This document shows, piece after piece, positions 1-10,991 of a stretch of 64,000 nucleotides of DNA. The position numbers and the translations under genes are program-made. Each line of letters starts with the position of its first letter. The stretch's first letter is position 1. Source of the stretch: Pithys albifrons albifrons (taxonomy: Eukaryota; Chordata; Aves; Passeriformes; Thamnophilidae); NCBI RefSeq assembly GCF_047495875.1, contig NC_092464.1:7474737-7538736 (forward strand). Direction: 5' to 3'. Under the pieces are notes generated by a model. It was not told the origin of the DNA and did not search any database. It saw nothing but the letters and a program-made list of their open reading frames with translations.

Positions 1-3000
1 TAGGCTGTTAATGCTCATTTTAATTATATGGAACAACAAAAGAAAGTATCATTTTAGCCAAATTAGTTTTCAATTTGAGGCAGCACAAATATACAACATA
101 CCACTAAAAACATGGAAAAGTTTCAACAAGATGAGAAGCATATTGATGCTAAGAGGTGAAGATACATTCAAAATGTGGACAAACCCTTTTAAAACATGTA
201 TAAACCTTTTAAATGTTCCCCAACTTTCCCCTCAATTTATTTCTTTCTGGTCTAGCTTGGGAAGCTTGAGGCTGGAATCAAGTCTTGAGCAAAGAATTAA
301 AACCAGTAGATGGAAAGGGCTTTAAGAAAGTTTGAGTGAGACATTTAATATGCAAGCCTTGTAACAACGTCCCAACTTGGAAGCATCTCCAACAGCCTGA
401 TCCTCTGGTGACAGAACTCAAGGGAAACTGTATTAAAAAAACCATCAAGGCTGTTACCATGTGAAAAGGGCTCAAAGGAGAGTGCAGCGTCAAAGCAGCA
501 GAACACTTTGAGTGTGGAACAAGGCAAGACACTTCGGATTAGCCTCTGCAAGGCAACAACTCCTCCAGTTCTCACAGGGATAGCACACCAAACACTGCCT
601 GCAGAAACCCAGCAGGAGCTGCAAACAGCTGCCTCGTACGGAGAGGAGACACTGCCCTGATTAACTAACTAAATAAAAATGGATGGGTGGGAGAAGATTA
701 CAGCAATTTTTCAGCTGCCTGCAAGAGTCTTGGTCCTGAAGAAAAACTTGAGTATTATTGGTAAAAAAGAAAAGCTGCGAAGTAGATAAACATGTAAATA
801 GCTATACAGAATTTCAAGGCAAACAGAAATCCCCACTTTATAAAACAGAAACAGAGTAACGGACAATTTTGCAATGACTGCTTTAGACTTTTCATTACTA
901 TCATGTTTCTCCTATCCAGTCTTTAGGCAGATAGGTTTCCACCAACATTGTTTTCTTTGACTTTGTTGTCCTTGACAAACCCTCCCAGACCTGGAAACTG
1001 CTTCTCCACCTTATCAGAAGAAAAAGCTGGCTGGGAAAGTTGCCATTGCACTCCTTTCTTGTGCACAGTTTGTTCAAAAGTAGTTCAAACACAATAGCTA
1101 CTTCCTTAAAGTCACTTTTTGAATTGAGCTACTTACATACTGGGGGAGAAAAAGCACCTCACCTTATTTGGGACTCTGTAGCATACAGAGGAGCTGTGGT
1201 TAGACAGTGTAAGACAGAAAAGCAGTAAATTTTATTTGTCGTCAGCTGACAACCTAACTCAATATATGTAAAATAAACACAAAAATTATAAAGCAATACT
1301 TAAATAACACCTGAAAATATTTCAGAAACCACTCTTGTTAAAAGGTGAGTGAATGTAAGCCTTAAAAGCCTCCACATTTAAAATGGTAATGCCAGTAAAG
1401 TTCACATTGCCAAATATCAAAAAGGAGCACAGTTTAAAAAGCATAAGACTGATGCCAGAAATACAAGAGAAAGCTGAAAACTCTGCTTGCCCACACATAA
1501 TTTTTTTTCAGAAAAAATTCCGATTTCTGTCCAATCGATTTTCTTCGTATAGTTTATTTTACCAAGTCTCCATTTCATACTATCTTTGCATCTTACCCCA
1601 TATATATCTAGAAACATGTTAAAAATTAAAGTAACTGTAGAAACACCTTATCAATAAAAGTCTATCTTCATAAAGCTGACAAGACAGTTTCCTTTATTAT
1701 GTTGACTTGTATATACTTATGAATTATATGAAAATTCAGTTAAGTTTTGGATCAAGCAAGTCACTGGCACTTTTCTCTCCCCTGTTTATATTTTGAAGAG
1801 TTTTTTTCTTTCAAAACTTGAATCAAAATTACTCCAAATCCTCATGAAACCCTATTAAACAGGTGGAAGGAACTGCCATGTCTGGGTGTTGAGGCTCTTT
1901 ACGTTACATACTGTACAAGCTCCAGGGATAATTAGGTGAATTATTAAGAGTCATCCTGAGAAAAGCTCTGGCACCATGCTTGTCACTGGGATCACTAGTT
2001 CTTCCTTATGACCTCTAAACTGAGAAAGAGTACTGGGAAAATCCATGACTCTGCCTTACTGAGATAAGCGGACAAGCAGGGAGGTGAACTGAGGCACCTG
2101 CACCACCTGAGTGGGCAGAGCACACCCACCACCACAAACCTGGCTGTATATTCCAGCTTTTCTTTGGCCATTGTCATAAACCAGCATGATGCCCAGGACT
2201 TCATACACCTCACACACAGAGAGTGTGCACTCATGAAGAGCAAAGAATGGCAAACCCAAGACTTTGAAAGAAAGTCAAAGAACACACCTCTGTCCAGACA
2301 CCTGAAATGAGCTGGTCAGATGTCTTTGCCAGACCTTCAAAATGAGTGAGTCAAAAGAAAGAGATGAAGAAGAAAGATGTGCTAAGCAGGGTATTTTGTG
2401 AGACATTCACAGATACTGAGATCTCCACAATGTTGTATTTTAAACCTTCAGCAAACAAGGCCTAAGAAGAAAACCAAAATGAATTAACGTAACTACTTTG
2501 GAGCAGGTCAGTGAAACATGTCCACACAAGCTTTACTAATGCAATCACAAGTTCAGTGAAGCCAAATGGGCATCTCAACTGGTAAACAGAGTAATAAGAA
2601 ACACTGTCACATCCAGTTAAAACAGATTTGCAAACAATAGGCAGCTTAACTAATGAGAAACATGAATGTTGCTTACAAATTAAAGAGACCCTCAAGGTAA
2701 GAACAGCCACAAAAAATGCTTGCAAATTAAAATACCTCAACCAATGGACTATACTACCAAAACTTTGGTACACTTCAAAAACTCACTTTTACATGAACAG
2801 AAGGAAAAGAAAACATGCTTTCCCAGCTAAGGAAAGATGTCAGTGCTGCAGACCACATCACAAACCAGTCCCCCACGCCAGAAGGACTTCCAAGAAGGCA
2901 GAAATCCCCAACCAGCAAACAACAAAACCCAAAGCAAATTTGGTGGCAAGTAGAGGAAATAGCAAGCAGCTTGGTTTTATTTAAACTATTTTTCTGTATG

Positions 3001-5214
3001 TCCTGAGCACATACTTGCATCTGCGTTGCCAACCGTATTCAGAACATCTAAACAGAACTTTTCTTTTAAAATGCAGTAAGATCACACTAGGAGTAATCCC
3101 AAATGCAAAGCACAAGACATTGTAAACACAAAAACATGCATTAAATTCATTACTATACCTTTCATTCAAAACTTTTAAAACATATTTCACACAAAGAAAA
3201 TACCTTGTCCTGAGCCTTTCCATTATCACACAGGATAATCAGAATCTTATACCTGTTTTCTGCCTTCTTTATCTTAGACACAAGTTAAAAAGCAGTGGGA
3301 AAATTATTACCAAGCACTACAGCCTGGACACAAGCAAACTTGGGCTCAAGATCAGCTCTACACAAACTTTTTGAGCAATCCCTACATTGCTGCTCTGTGG
3401 TCAGGAACAGAGAACTACAGAAGAGTTTGCTCCTATTTTGGGGGAAAAAGCAAACAATTCCCTGGCGTAATCGTGGGATAACAAAGTCCCATTCCATCTA
3501 GCTATTCCTCACAGTTGTGCCTTTGCTCTGCTCTCCCTGAGGATATCACAAGAAGGATAATAGAGAATAACCCAATCAGTGTCATTTTTCACTGGCTGAC
3601 TGCTGTACCACACAAAGAAAGGTTCTCAATGGTTTCAGCAAAGGTTGAATAGAAAATACGCAGAATGGCACTCGATTCAAAGTTCTCTCCACTCTCTGCT
3701 TTGCACTGAAACATGTGCAACAGGGGGACCTTAAAATTACTTGCAGAATTTGAAAAGATCAGTAGCGAAGCTACAGCTCAGCATGTGAAAAGACAGGGCC
3801 AAAATGGAAACTGCACCACCCCACTGGTGTGACATTCTTCAAAACCTCTCAGTTAAATATTCCCACTATAAACATCTATGCAAAACTTAAAAGGTATTGA
3901 TGACATAAAGGTGAGGCAGCTTCACCCTGAGGCACAGGGGAGGAGCAAGAACCACAGAGAAAGAAATGAAACTGAAATAATGAAAACAGGATGAAATTCA
4001 ATAGAGCAAAGCACAGACTTGAACACCTCAGCAAGGACTTCTGTTAGAAACCAGAATATTGCAATGAAAATGACTGTTGATAAGAATGAGCTGATCACAA
4101 AATGACTACAACCACTGTCATCAGTCAAAAAACAAGAGGACAAAGACTTTTCAGCAGTGAGATAAAAAAAAGTATTCTAATTTGGATGTTCTTTCAATTC
4201 TTATTGTAGTTTTTTATACATAGACACACACATACAAATGTTTTAAAATTTTCAAGCTCATCTAGAGCTTAATACTGTCAGGTTTATTCATTCTGAATAG
4301 TCTTTTATTTTGAAAGTAGGAACACAGAAATCAATTAAATTATTCAAAACAAAGCATTTATTCGGTATGAGTAGAAGGTGCAAGGAAAGCTGTATCTAGG
4401 TATCTAAGATTGATTTAAAGCAGCTTTTTAGTCCACACAATGGAGAACATCTACTGGTAACTCCTGCAGAATGTTTTTGTGCCAATATAATGCATGAAAA
4501 CCAAGAAGACTCAACTGAAAAAAGGCCTAAACGTGACCATGGGGAAAACAGCAAAAAATACACCAATTTGTTGATAGTATGGCTGATTTGATATAAAAAA
4601 ATTATAAAATCATTTTTAAAACCCTATCAGACATGACTAAATATGACAAAACAATATAGCTACATGTGGTAAAAACAGTGTGAAATGCATCTTCAGCATT
4701 TCGAAATGGTATCAGGATGTGACACCAGAAGGAGTCCATCCTTTGCAAAGCTACCTACTTAGCCAGAGACACTATAATTTCAAATTAAAAGATTAATTAT
4801 TTATATATATGTATTTCTATCAGTATTTAAAGTAACAACTAAAGCTTTATAGAAGAAACTAGTTTTTCTACACTAACCTGCTTTTTGAAACCGGTATGGA
4901 AGCAATTTGGAAATTTTTTACTGTATTTGAGTCATGCAATTAATATAAACTGGCATAATAAATATTTCCTCTATCTAGCAGAGCATTTCCTAATTTGAAT
5001 TCAACTTTGGTTTTGTCTCTAATTTGTTTTGGTCAGTCTGGTACTTCTTACCCTCCAGTTACCTCAAAACTAATTAACAACATATTCCAGGCAAATCCAT
5101 AAGCCTTTTTAAAAAATTGCAACAGTAGATTTTACCATAAAGATCTGTCCAAAGAAATCTTATTTTAAGTGTGTATTTTCCTACAGGCTTGAACATTCAA
5201 GTGTTTTTACTCAC
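1..5214 (-). other. KMT2C: KMT2C intron 6 (incomplete)
   Basis: AT-rich non-coding sequence. I looked on the minus strand for the next exon (continuation of the PHD finger, with YHYPCAAG-like codons) and found none, so intron 6 runs past position 1. No CR1, SINE or LTR was recognised here. The short ORFs have no domain that I recognise. A slightly more GC-rich patch at about 2040-2280 has an open minus-strand frame, but its content is not recognisable. Confidence 0.8.
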
Positions 5215-5324
5215 TTCTGTGCTCCCTGAGACAACAGCTTTGTCCACGTTCACCGACAGCTGCTCTTCCGTCTGGCAGACTCCCACTGACCACTCCGCAC
5301 AGCGGTGATGAGCCCAGCAGTGAC
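5215..5324 (-). CDS. KMT2C: KMT2C exon 6 (second half of ePHD1 zinc knuckle)
   Basis: This is a 110-nt coding exon on the minus strand. The acceptor is GGTGCCTTAG followed by GTCACTGC, and the donor is CACAGAA followed by GTGAGTAA. Together with G from exon 5 it reads GHCWAHHRCAEWSVGVCQ, TEEQLS and VNVDKAVVSGSTE, ending exactly at a codon boundary. The Cys and His residues of CWAHHRC are the second half of the pre-PHD zinc knuckle, and AEWSVGVCQ is the conserved helix region after it. The PHD finger proper would start in exon 7, which is not in this window. Compared with the human sequence I remember, the residue before CWAH is His rather than Thr and the TEEQLS stretch is substituted, while the zinc ligands are intact. 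A CR1 sits only about 135 nt upstream of the acceptor. Confidence 0.96.
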
Positions 5325-5458
5325 CTAAGGCACCAGGGAAGCAAAAGAACTTTGGTTGCACCTCCTCTAAGTATGGAACTCAGTTCCAGGAGTAAATACT
5401 TGCCAGATAAAACAGATAGTCTCTTCCTCCTTTTTTCTTGTTGCAACATTCAGTGCTT

Positions 5459-5787
5459 ATAGAATCACAGAATCATAGAATCGATTCGGTTGGAAAAGAC
5501 CTCCAAGATCATCAAGTCCAACCCTTGGTCCAACTTCAGTCCCTTTACCAGATCACGGCACTCAGGGCCACATCCAATATCAGTTTAAAAACCTCCAGGG
5601 ATGGTGAATCCACCACCTCTCTGGGCAGCCCATTCCAATGCCTGATTACTCTCTCTGGAAAGAATTTTTTTCTGATCTCCAACTTCAATTTGCCCTGGCA
5701 GAGCTTGAGCCCGTGCCCCCTTGTCCTATTGCTGAGTGCCTGGGAGAAGAGACCAACTCCCACCTGGCTAGAACTTCCCTTCAGGTA
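5459..5787 (-). mobile_element. CR1 LINE 3' end, 5'-truncated
   Basis: On the plus strand it opens with the reverse complement of the CR1 terminal repeat (AGAATCACAGAATCATAGAA). This is followed by the typical CR1 tail text: TTGGAAAAGACCTCCAAGAT, CCAACC, CCTCCAGGGATGGTGAATCC, GGCAGCCCATTCCAATGCCT, and a CCCTTGTCCTATTGCTG segment. It stops near TTCAGGTA. CR1 elements are non-LTR retrotransposons, usually 5'-truncated in birds. It is in the same orientation as KMT2C, and its near edge is about 135 nt upstream of the exon 6 acceptor, so it shares intron space with the likely branch point region. It appears to be one of the less diverged copies in the window. Confidence 0.95.
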
Positions 5788-5924
5788 TGTTATCATAAAC
5801 TGAATATACTGCAGTTACTATCAGACACTGAATATTCTGCAATTTTGTTTTATACAAAACACCTGCATATGTGTTTCTAATTTTCAGCTGCCTGATCATG
5901 TAACCACAGCATTGGACTGTACAG

Positions 5925-5952
5925 GATTCTATGACTTTATGATTCTGCATTC
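5925..5952 (+). repeat. Possible CR1 terminal-repeat remnant
   Basis: GGATTCTATGACTTTATGATTCTG resembles the CR1 3' terminal repeat in plus orientation, but the sequence before it has no clear CR1 body. It could be a heavily eroded copy or coincidence. Confidence 0.3.
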
Positions 5953-6485
5953 AGTGTTTGTGTGACACATACACACAGAGTCACACCTGATCTTGTATTT
6001 CACCATAGATAACATCTGCCTGTGGTCCTACTCTTCACTTATGATTCCCAAGGGCTGGACACAGGTCTGTACGTTCATGTAGAACATGCTCAAGTGTTTA
6101 AAAGCTCAAAATACAGAATGTACAGAAACACCATATAAATGACTGAGAAACCTGTGTCAATAGAACAAACGTCACAGAGATATAATTAGAAATGGTTACC
6201 TATGCAACCAAAAATTCAGGATTTGCAGAATTCAACAGGTAACTCTTAAAAGAAGTTTCTAATTCAGTTCTGGGAAAAACAGTGTAAATGATGCATACTT
6301 CCAGAGGAATTCTGTGACAGCTTTATGTAAGACCAGAAATGATGCTTTATATTAGCTATTCAACATAGGTATTCAGTCAACTTAATCATTCAAGCAATCA
6401 AAAAAAACCCCACTAAAATCTCTGTACAGGCTTGGGAAGAGTCACCTACAAATAACAGCAACTTTAAAAATGCAGACTGATGATT

Positions 6486-6497
6486 TCCCCCCCCCCC
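6486..6497 (+). repeat. Poly-C run (12 C)
   Basis: A pure run of twelve C in intron 5 (G-run in the transcript strand), inside AT-rich sequence. Confidence 0.9.
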
Positions 6498-7154
6498 AAC
6501 CATCCACACCCTCTGTGGTGTAACTATTTAAATAAAACCATTAAATTATATTTTTCCCTTAATTAGACTCAAAATAAGTTTCCACACTCACAAAAGAATG
6601 ACATTTATATTATTGTACAAATATATTCCCATTTTTTGAGGCAAAATATGTGACTGGACTGATGGCATCAAAGCATTTGGAAATAGATGCTTTCTGGAAA
6701 AGTAATTAATGACTGAATTAATAGAAGTTACATTAAAATGAAAGAGCAGATGATAAACCAGTTAGTTTTCTGACTATTGCTCTAGCAATGTTGCTCTTTT
6801 AAATCCACTGTTTCCAGTAACTCTGCATTTGCAGGAGGAGATTAGGTAGGTAAGGATTAAGACTTTTGAGAAATTTATTAAGCTGTGCCTCAATTCTTCT
6901 TCCTTCTCTCCCCAAAACAGAACTATGCTAGTGCCTGAACACGAGTTCAGCAGCAGATTACAAGTATTTCCCCAGGCAAAGCTGAGGATTCTATCCAGTA
7001 CTTGAAGAGGAGTCTATAAAAAACTACCACCTGACATGGGCAAAAGCGATCAAAGCACCATCAAACACTTGAGAAGCTCAAAAGCACAGAAAATCAACAT
7101 CTCTAAAACTTCACTGTCATTAAAGCTACTGTAGAGGGGTAAAAAGGATCTTAC

Positions 7155-7294
7155 CTGTTGGCTCAAATAAGGCTTGAACATCAATATCATCTGGTAAGCC
7201 AACTAAACTGAGTTCATCCCAGACTTTGACAACCTGATCGTCAGAAGCAGTTTGGGTGCTTACGCTTGCACATGATGTTATACTCGATCGAGAT
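7155..7294 (-). CDS. KMT2C: KMT2C exon 5 (linker inside ePHD1)
   Basis: This is a 140-nt coding exon on the minus strand. The acceptor is CTGATGCAG and the donor is CAACAG followed by GTAAGATC. One base completes a Lys codon with exon 4. It then reads SRSSITSCASVSTQTASDDQ, VVKVWDELSLVGLPDDIDVQ and ALFEPT, leaving a G that joins exon 6 to make Gly. The WDELSLVGLPD block is a strong KMT2C signature in the loop between the two halves of the ePHD1 zinc knuckle. The start, around SRSSI, appears about three residues shorter than the human segment between the basic KQRGQ stretch and the conserved SCxSVSTQT; that comparison is from memory and needs an alignment. Confidence 0.96.
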
Positions 7295-8588
7295 CTGCAT
7301 CAGGGAGCGGAAAAACACACTTAGAAGAGACCACATTCTTTGTTCAATTAGTCAGATACTCACAAATGATCCCAAACTCAGGGAAAGTCAACAAAAATTT
7401 TTCCCAATGTGATAAAACAGAATCAACATGAACAAAAGTCTTTCTTCCTCATACTTTAGCCCAACATTTTTTCCAATAATAGTTTTCAGTTGAAACTGCT
7501 ATTCAGTAAACAAGCCTGCTCTCTTCCAGTTCTTCAGGACACACATGCTTCTTTTTTGAAGTGTGACTCTGTTTGGTATTAAAACTTGCCCAACTCTTAG
7601 AATGGAGAATTAGGTAACGGCAATCAGTCTGTGTTACTCTGGGGAAGAGATGCAGAAGGAAGAAAAGAGAGTGGTGTAAGTGGTAAGCACCAGCTGCAGT
7701 TTTCATAGGGCCTTGTCCCTCCAACAGCTGGCCCAGGGTACAGCACTGACAGTATCCTCAAAGGAGACTGACAGAGGTGAGATGCCTATAGAAAATAGAG
7801 CAACTATGTGAGGAGGGCAGAAAAAAGACCAGGACTTAAAAAGCTGTTTGGAAATAAACATCTTTATACAATGTTAAAAAAAATAACAGAGGGGTTGGAA
7901 AATAAAAAATGCAGTGATATAAGACGACTATACTGTGCTGCTGACATGGGAGGGTCTAGTTTAAAATCTTCCTAATTTGTTTCCCAAATTCTATTCCCAA
8001 CAGAAAACAATTAATACAACTCAGATGACTCCATTAAAAAAATACAGAAGCGATGACTCCACCTTTATCTCCAGCAGGCAAAAAATTATCTTGGACATCC
8101 AAGGATGTGCAATAGGCTTACTGATAAGAGACCTGATAATTGATGCTTCAACAATTGATAGGAAAGGTGGTGATGCATTTTCTATTAATATTCTTTGAAA
8201 TTCATTATTCTCCCCTATTAATAACTCAAATGAATGCACTTGCCAATAGATCCAGTAAGCACTGAAATAACTGCAAGAGCCTTGCCTTCCTGAAAACCAT
8301 GAATGTTTTACTTCAGTAATTACGTTCACAAATACAGGAAAAAAACCCTTAGTTTATGGACAAAAGAGTAACAATCTCTCCTGCACCACCCACAAAACCT
8401 TGAAAGTTTTCCGTTATCACATGGTATCTTCATGACCTGCATCATGACAGAAGCTAAACATCAAAAAAAAACCAGTCCAAAACCTATTAATTCTGACACT
8501 ATCAACATTAAGACTCTCCTTAACAAAGCATTACATTAATCCATTCCGCCTGACAAAGGTGGTTCCTGAACACTGCTCATGTCCAGTG

Positions 8589-8778
8589 GGATCACAGAAT
8601 GGTTTGGGTTGGAAGGGATCCAGTTCCAAACCTCCGGCCATGGGCTGGGACACCTTCCACTAGACTAGGTTGCTCAGAACCTCATCCAACTCACACCTGA
8701 ACACTTCCAGGGATGGAGCATCCACAGCTTCTCCTGGCAACCCATGCCAGGGCCTCAGCACTCTTGACAGTGGAGCCT
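8589..8778 (-). mobile_element. CR1 LINE fragment
   Basis: On the plus strand it begins ATCACAGAATGGTTTGGGTT, then GGAAGGGATC, CACCTTCCACTAGACTAGGT, CACTTCCAGGGATGGAGCAT and CAACCCATGCCAGGGCCTCA. These are standard CR1 tail blocks in reverse complement. It is truncated before the CR1 interior and is followed after about 20 nt by a SINE in the same orientation. Confidence 0.9.
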
Positions 8779-8794
8779 TCTCTGACATTCACAC

Positions 8795-8930
8795 ACAGAC
8801 TCTTCTGAGTTGGAAGGGACCCACAAGGATAATCGAGTCCAACTCTTAAGTCAACGGCCCATACAGGGGATTCAACCCATGACCTTGGCATTATTACAAT
8901 CAAGTTTTAACCAACTGAGCTAATCTCACA
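8795..8930 (-). mobile_element. tRNA-Ile-derived SINE with CR1-like tail (TguSINE1-type)
   Basis: Read on the minus strand, the element starts with a tRNA-Ile-like head at about 8856-8926: TTAGCTCAGTTGGTTA (an almost intact RNA polymerase III box A), a degraded TAATAATGCCAAGGTC anticodon-arm/variable region, and a weakened box B (GGTTGAATCCCC). It continues into a CR1-type tail (GAGTTGGACTCGAT, GGGTCCCTTCCAACTCAGA). This tRNA-Ile head plus CR1 tail is the architecture of the zebra finch SINE TguSINE1. SINEs are rare in birds, so the element supports a passerine origin. The mutated box B suggests the copy is no longer transcribed by its own promoter. It is in the same orientation as KMT2C. Confidence 0.85.
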
Positions 8931-9239
8931 ACACTGGAGTTCAAAGAATCTTTAAAAAGCCATGATGAGGCATTTTTCTGTGTATGAAAGTTTTCTCACA
9001 AGGTCAAACCAATTAATTTAAAGAACATCCCAAATTACCTGCAAACCCATCCTGAACAGAAACTCTTTTCACCCCATCCTGATCCTTCATAGGCAGACCT
9101 TTATAAAGTAAAATTTCTCATGCCTATAGAATGCAGGAACTCTCTGAGGGGTTCAGGTTACCTCTTTCAGCTTTAAGAAAACCCATTTTTCTGTATCGGC
9201 ATTAGACAATGTGCACTTCTACCCCCCAGACATGATGAC

Positions 9240-10130
9240 ACGAGCGTACACAGTGCACCGGAGCCACATCTGCGGGTGTGAAACACCCCGCACAGCCCCT
9301 CCGGCCGCCAGCACTGCCCGCGCGCCGAGCACTAACACAGACACGCTGCGTTTGGCAGAGCCGCCGCCTCCTTCATTGTTTCCCTCCCCCGGTCGGGCTC
9401 CGCGCCCGCAGCCAACCCCCGGCCCCGGTGGGGACCGCCCGCAGCTCCGCATCACCGCATCCATCACCACATCCATCACCGCCCCGCCCACGGCTCCGCA
9501 TCGCTGGCCCGCATCGCTGCCCCGCATCACCGCCCCGCCATCACCGCATCCCATCACTGCCCCGCCCACGGCTCCACATCGCCGCCCCGCATCACTGCCC
9601 CGCATCACCGCATCCCATCACCGCCCCGCCCACGGCTTCGCATCCCTGCCTGGCATCACCGGCTCACCCTCAACCCCGCATCGCCGTACAGCATCAACCC
9701 CCCGAATCACTGCACCGCCACCCTCCCCTCAATCCTGCACCGCCAACGGCTCCGCATCACCGCTCCGCATCCACCGCAAGGCATCACCGCACAGCCCTGC
9801 CACGCCGCCTCACCATCCCGCACCGCCTCACTGCCCTCAAGCCCGCATCACCGCCCCGCACCACAGTCCCACATCGCTGCACCGCCCTCAACACGCACTT
9901 GCAGCCCCGCGCCCACAAACCAATCCCCAGCCTCCGGCACAGCCCACCTGCAGCTCTGCATCCCGCACGGCCCTCGGCTCCGCACCACCTGCGGCCCCGC
10001 ATCACCGCACCGCTGCCCCCAGCCCCGCACCGCCCGCACCTCCCGCCCCCGCGATCCTGGGATCCACCAGGGAAAACTGTGCGAACAGACATGCCAGCGC
10101 GGCTCTGACCGGTCCCATCTAAATGCCATC
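9240..10130. repeat. GC-rich, CpG-rich degenerate tandem repeat block in intron 4
   Basis: About 0.9 kb of very C-rich plus strand built from variants of CGCATCACCGCCCCGC, with longer units recognisable by CCATCACCGCCCCGCCCACG near 9473, 9551 and 9615 (spacings 78 and 64 nt). The left edge (9240-9440) is CpG-rich but not clearly repetitive (GGCCGCCAGCACTGCCCGCG). The right part (9700-10060) degrades into looser CCGCA/CCCGCACC repeats. Stop codons are scarce in all frames because of composition, which yields several overlapping long ORFs on both strands that are not credible proteins. The transcript strand is G-rich with many GGGG and GGG tracts. It could be a GC minisatellite, an orphan CpG island or an alternative promoter; the sequence alone does not decide. 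Confidence 0.85.
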
Positions 10131-10784
10131 GCCACACACACAGCACATTGCACAGACTCTCTGCGAAGATGGGTACGCCCCTGACACCTCCCAAAATTAC
10201 TGAGCGGCCTCGGGGCACTGCCCTGCGATGGCCAGACCCGCCCACCTGGGAGAGCTGCCAGCGAACCCCACTGCTGGAGGGCAAGAACTACTGCTGTGTG
10301 CCTGCAACAGCACTGGCACCAGTGCCAGAGCCAGCTCTGGAGGGCAAGGAGGAAAACTCCGATCAGATGGGCAAAGGCTTCCCATTACTCCAGTCTGCAC
10401 AATACATGAAGAGTCACAAGCCCAAGTCTTCTACACTCACGTGTACTTTAACTTCAGTCTCACAAGTAGACCTGTGCTTTGCAGTAACTATGTCTCTTTT
10501 CTGTGTTCTTCCAGAGTAGAGTCTCATTCGGAGGAAGAAACCAACCCATTTTTAAAAAGCAGAAGAGCCAGCTCTTCCTATACTGCTCGCGTGTTGGCTG
10601 ATCTGGGGTTCTGCTTTTCGTTAGGTTTTTGTACGTCTTGCTTTTTCCTTCAAAAAATTTATTAATAACCTGCATTTCCACAAGTAGAAGTTATTTGCTT
10701 ATTGCAAGTACAGAATCAGTAAAGATGCTTCCTGAACTTTGTGCAAAACAAGAATATTACCTATTTATTGTACAATGGACTTAC

Positions 10785-10991
10785 TTCTTCTGTCCTCTCT
10801 GTTTGCGCGGCACTGAGTTTTGCCTTGGAGTTCTCTCACAAGCTCCATCGGTGCTGTCGCTGGCTTCACTCTTATTTAAAGGCTGGTTTTTCCATGGAAT
10901 AACATATCCAGGAGTTGGACTGAATTGTTTTAAGTCTCCTTGTCCTAATGAGCTCCGTTCTCCACAGTAACAAAAGGCGCAGAGTTGTTCG
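10785..10991 (-). CDS. KMT2C: KMT2C exon 4 (pre-PHD zinc knuckle of ePHD1)
   Basis: This is a 207-nt coding exon on the minus strand. The acceptor is CTTTTACAG followed by CGAACAAC, and the donor is AAGAA followed by GTAAGTCC. It completes a Ser codon and then reads EQLCAFCYCGERSSLGQGDL, a conserved TPGYVIPW-type stretch, an acidic/polar linker, and a basic end PRKQRGQK. The CAFC cysteines form the first half of the pre-PHD zinc knuckle of the extended PHD finger ePHD1; the second half is in exon 6. PHD fingers of KMT2C are known to contact chromatin regulators such as BAP1/ASXL and modified histone tails. By memory of the human protein the linker after IPW is about two residues longer here and clearly diverged. 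The exon is symmetric (phase 2 on both sides), so skipping it would keep the frame but remove the first zinc ligands. Confidence 0.97.

Larger units (their letters stand above)
5325..7154 (-). other. KMT2C: KMT2C intron 5
   Basis: A 1.83-kb intron bounded by the exon 5 donor GTAAGATC and the exon 6 acceptor CCTTAG. It contains one CR1 (5459-5787), a possible further CR1-like end near 5928-5950, and a homopolymer of 12 C at 6486-6497. The rest is AT-rich sequence in which I see no feature. Confidence 0.9.
7295..10784 (-). other. KMT2C: KMT2C intron 4
   Basis: A 3.5-kb intron of strikingly mixed composition. The exon-5 side is AT-rich. A CR1 fragment and a SINE occupy about 8589-8930, and a CpG-rich tandem repeat block occupies about 9240-10130, less than 0.7 kb from exon 4. 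Sequence between these blocks (7295-8588, 8931-9239, 10131-10784) shows no recognisable gene or repeat. Confidence 0.9.

Noticed and set aside
1..5214. KMT2C exon 7
   Set aside because: I searched the minus strand for the continuation of the PHD finger (Cys/His-rich, YHYPC-type codons) and found nothing, so it must lie outside the window.
8856..8926. tRNA-Ile gene
   Set aside because: Box B is mutated, base pairing is degraded, and the sequence runs directly into a CR1-like tail, so it is the head of a SINE rather than a functional tRNA.
9211..10284. Overlapping long ORFs (up to about 300 codons) on both strands in the GC-rich block
   Set aside because: They arise from scarcity of stop codons in CpG-rich tandem repeats. 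The translations are low-complexity Pro/Ala/His/Arg or Gly/Arg/Cys strings in every frame, with no domain or splice context.
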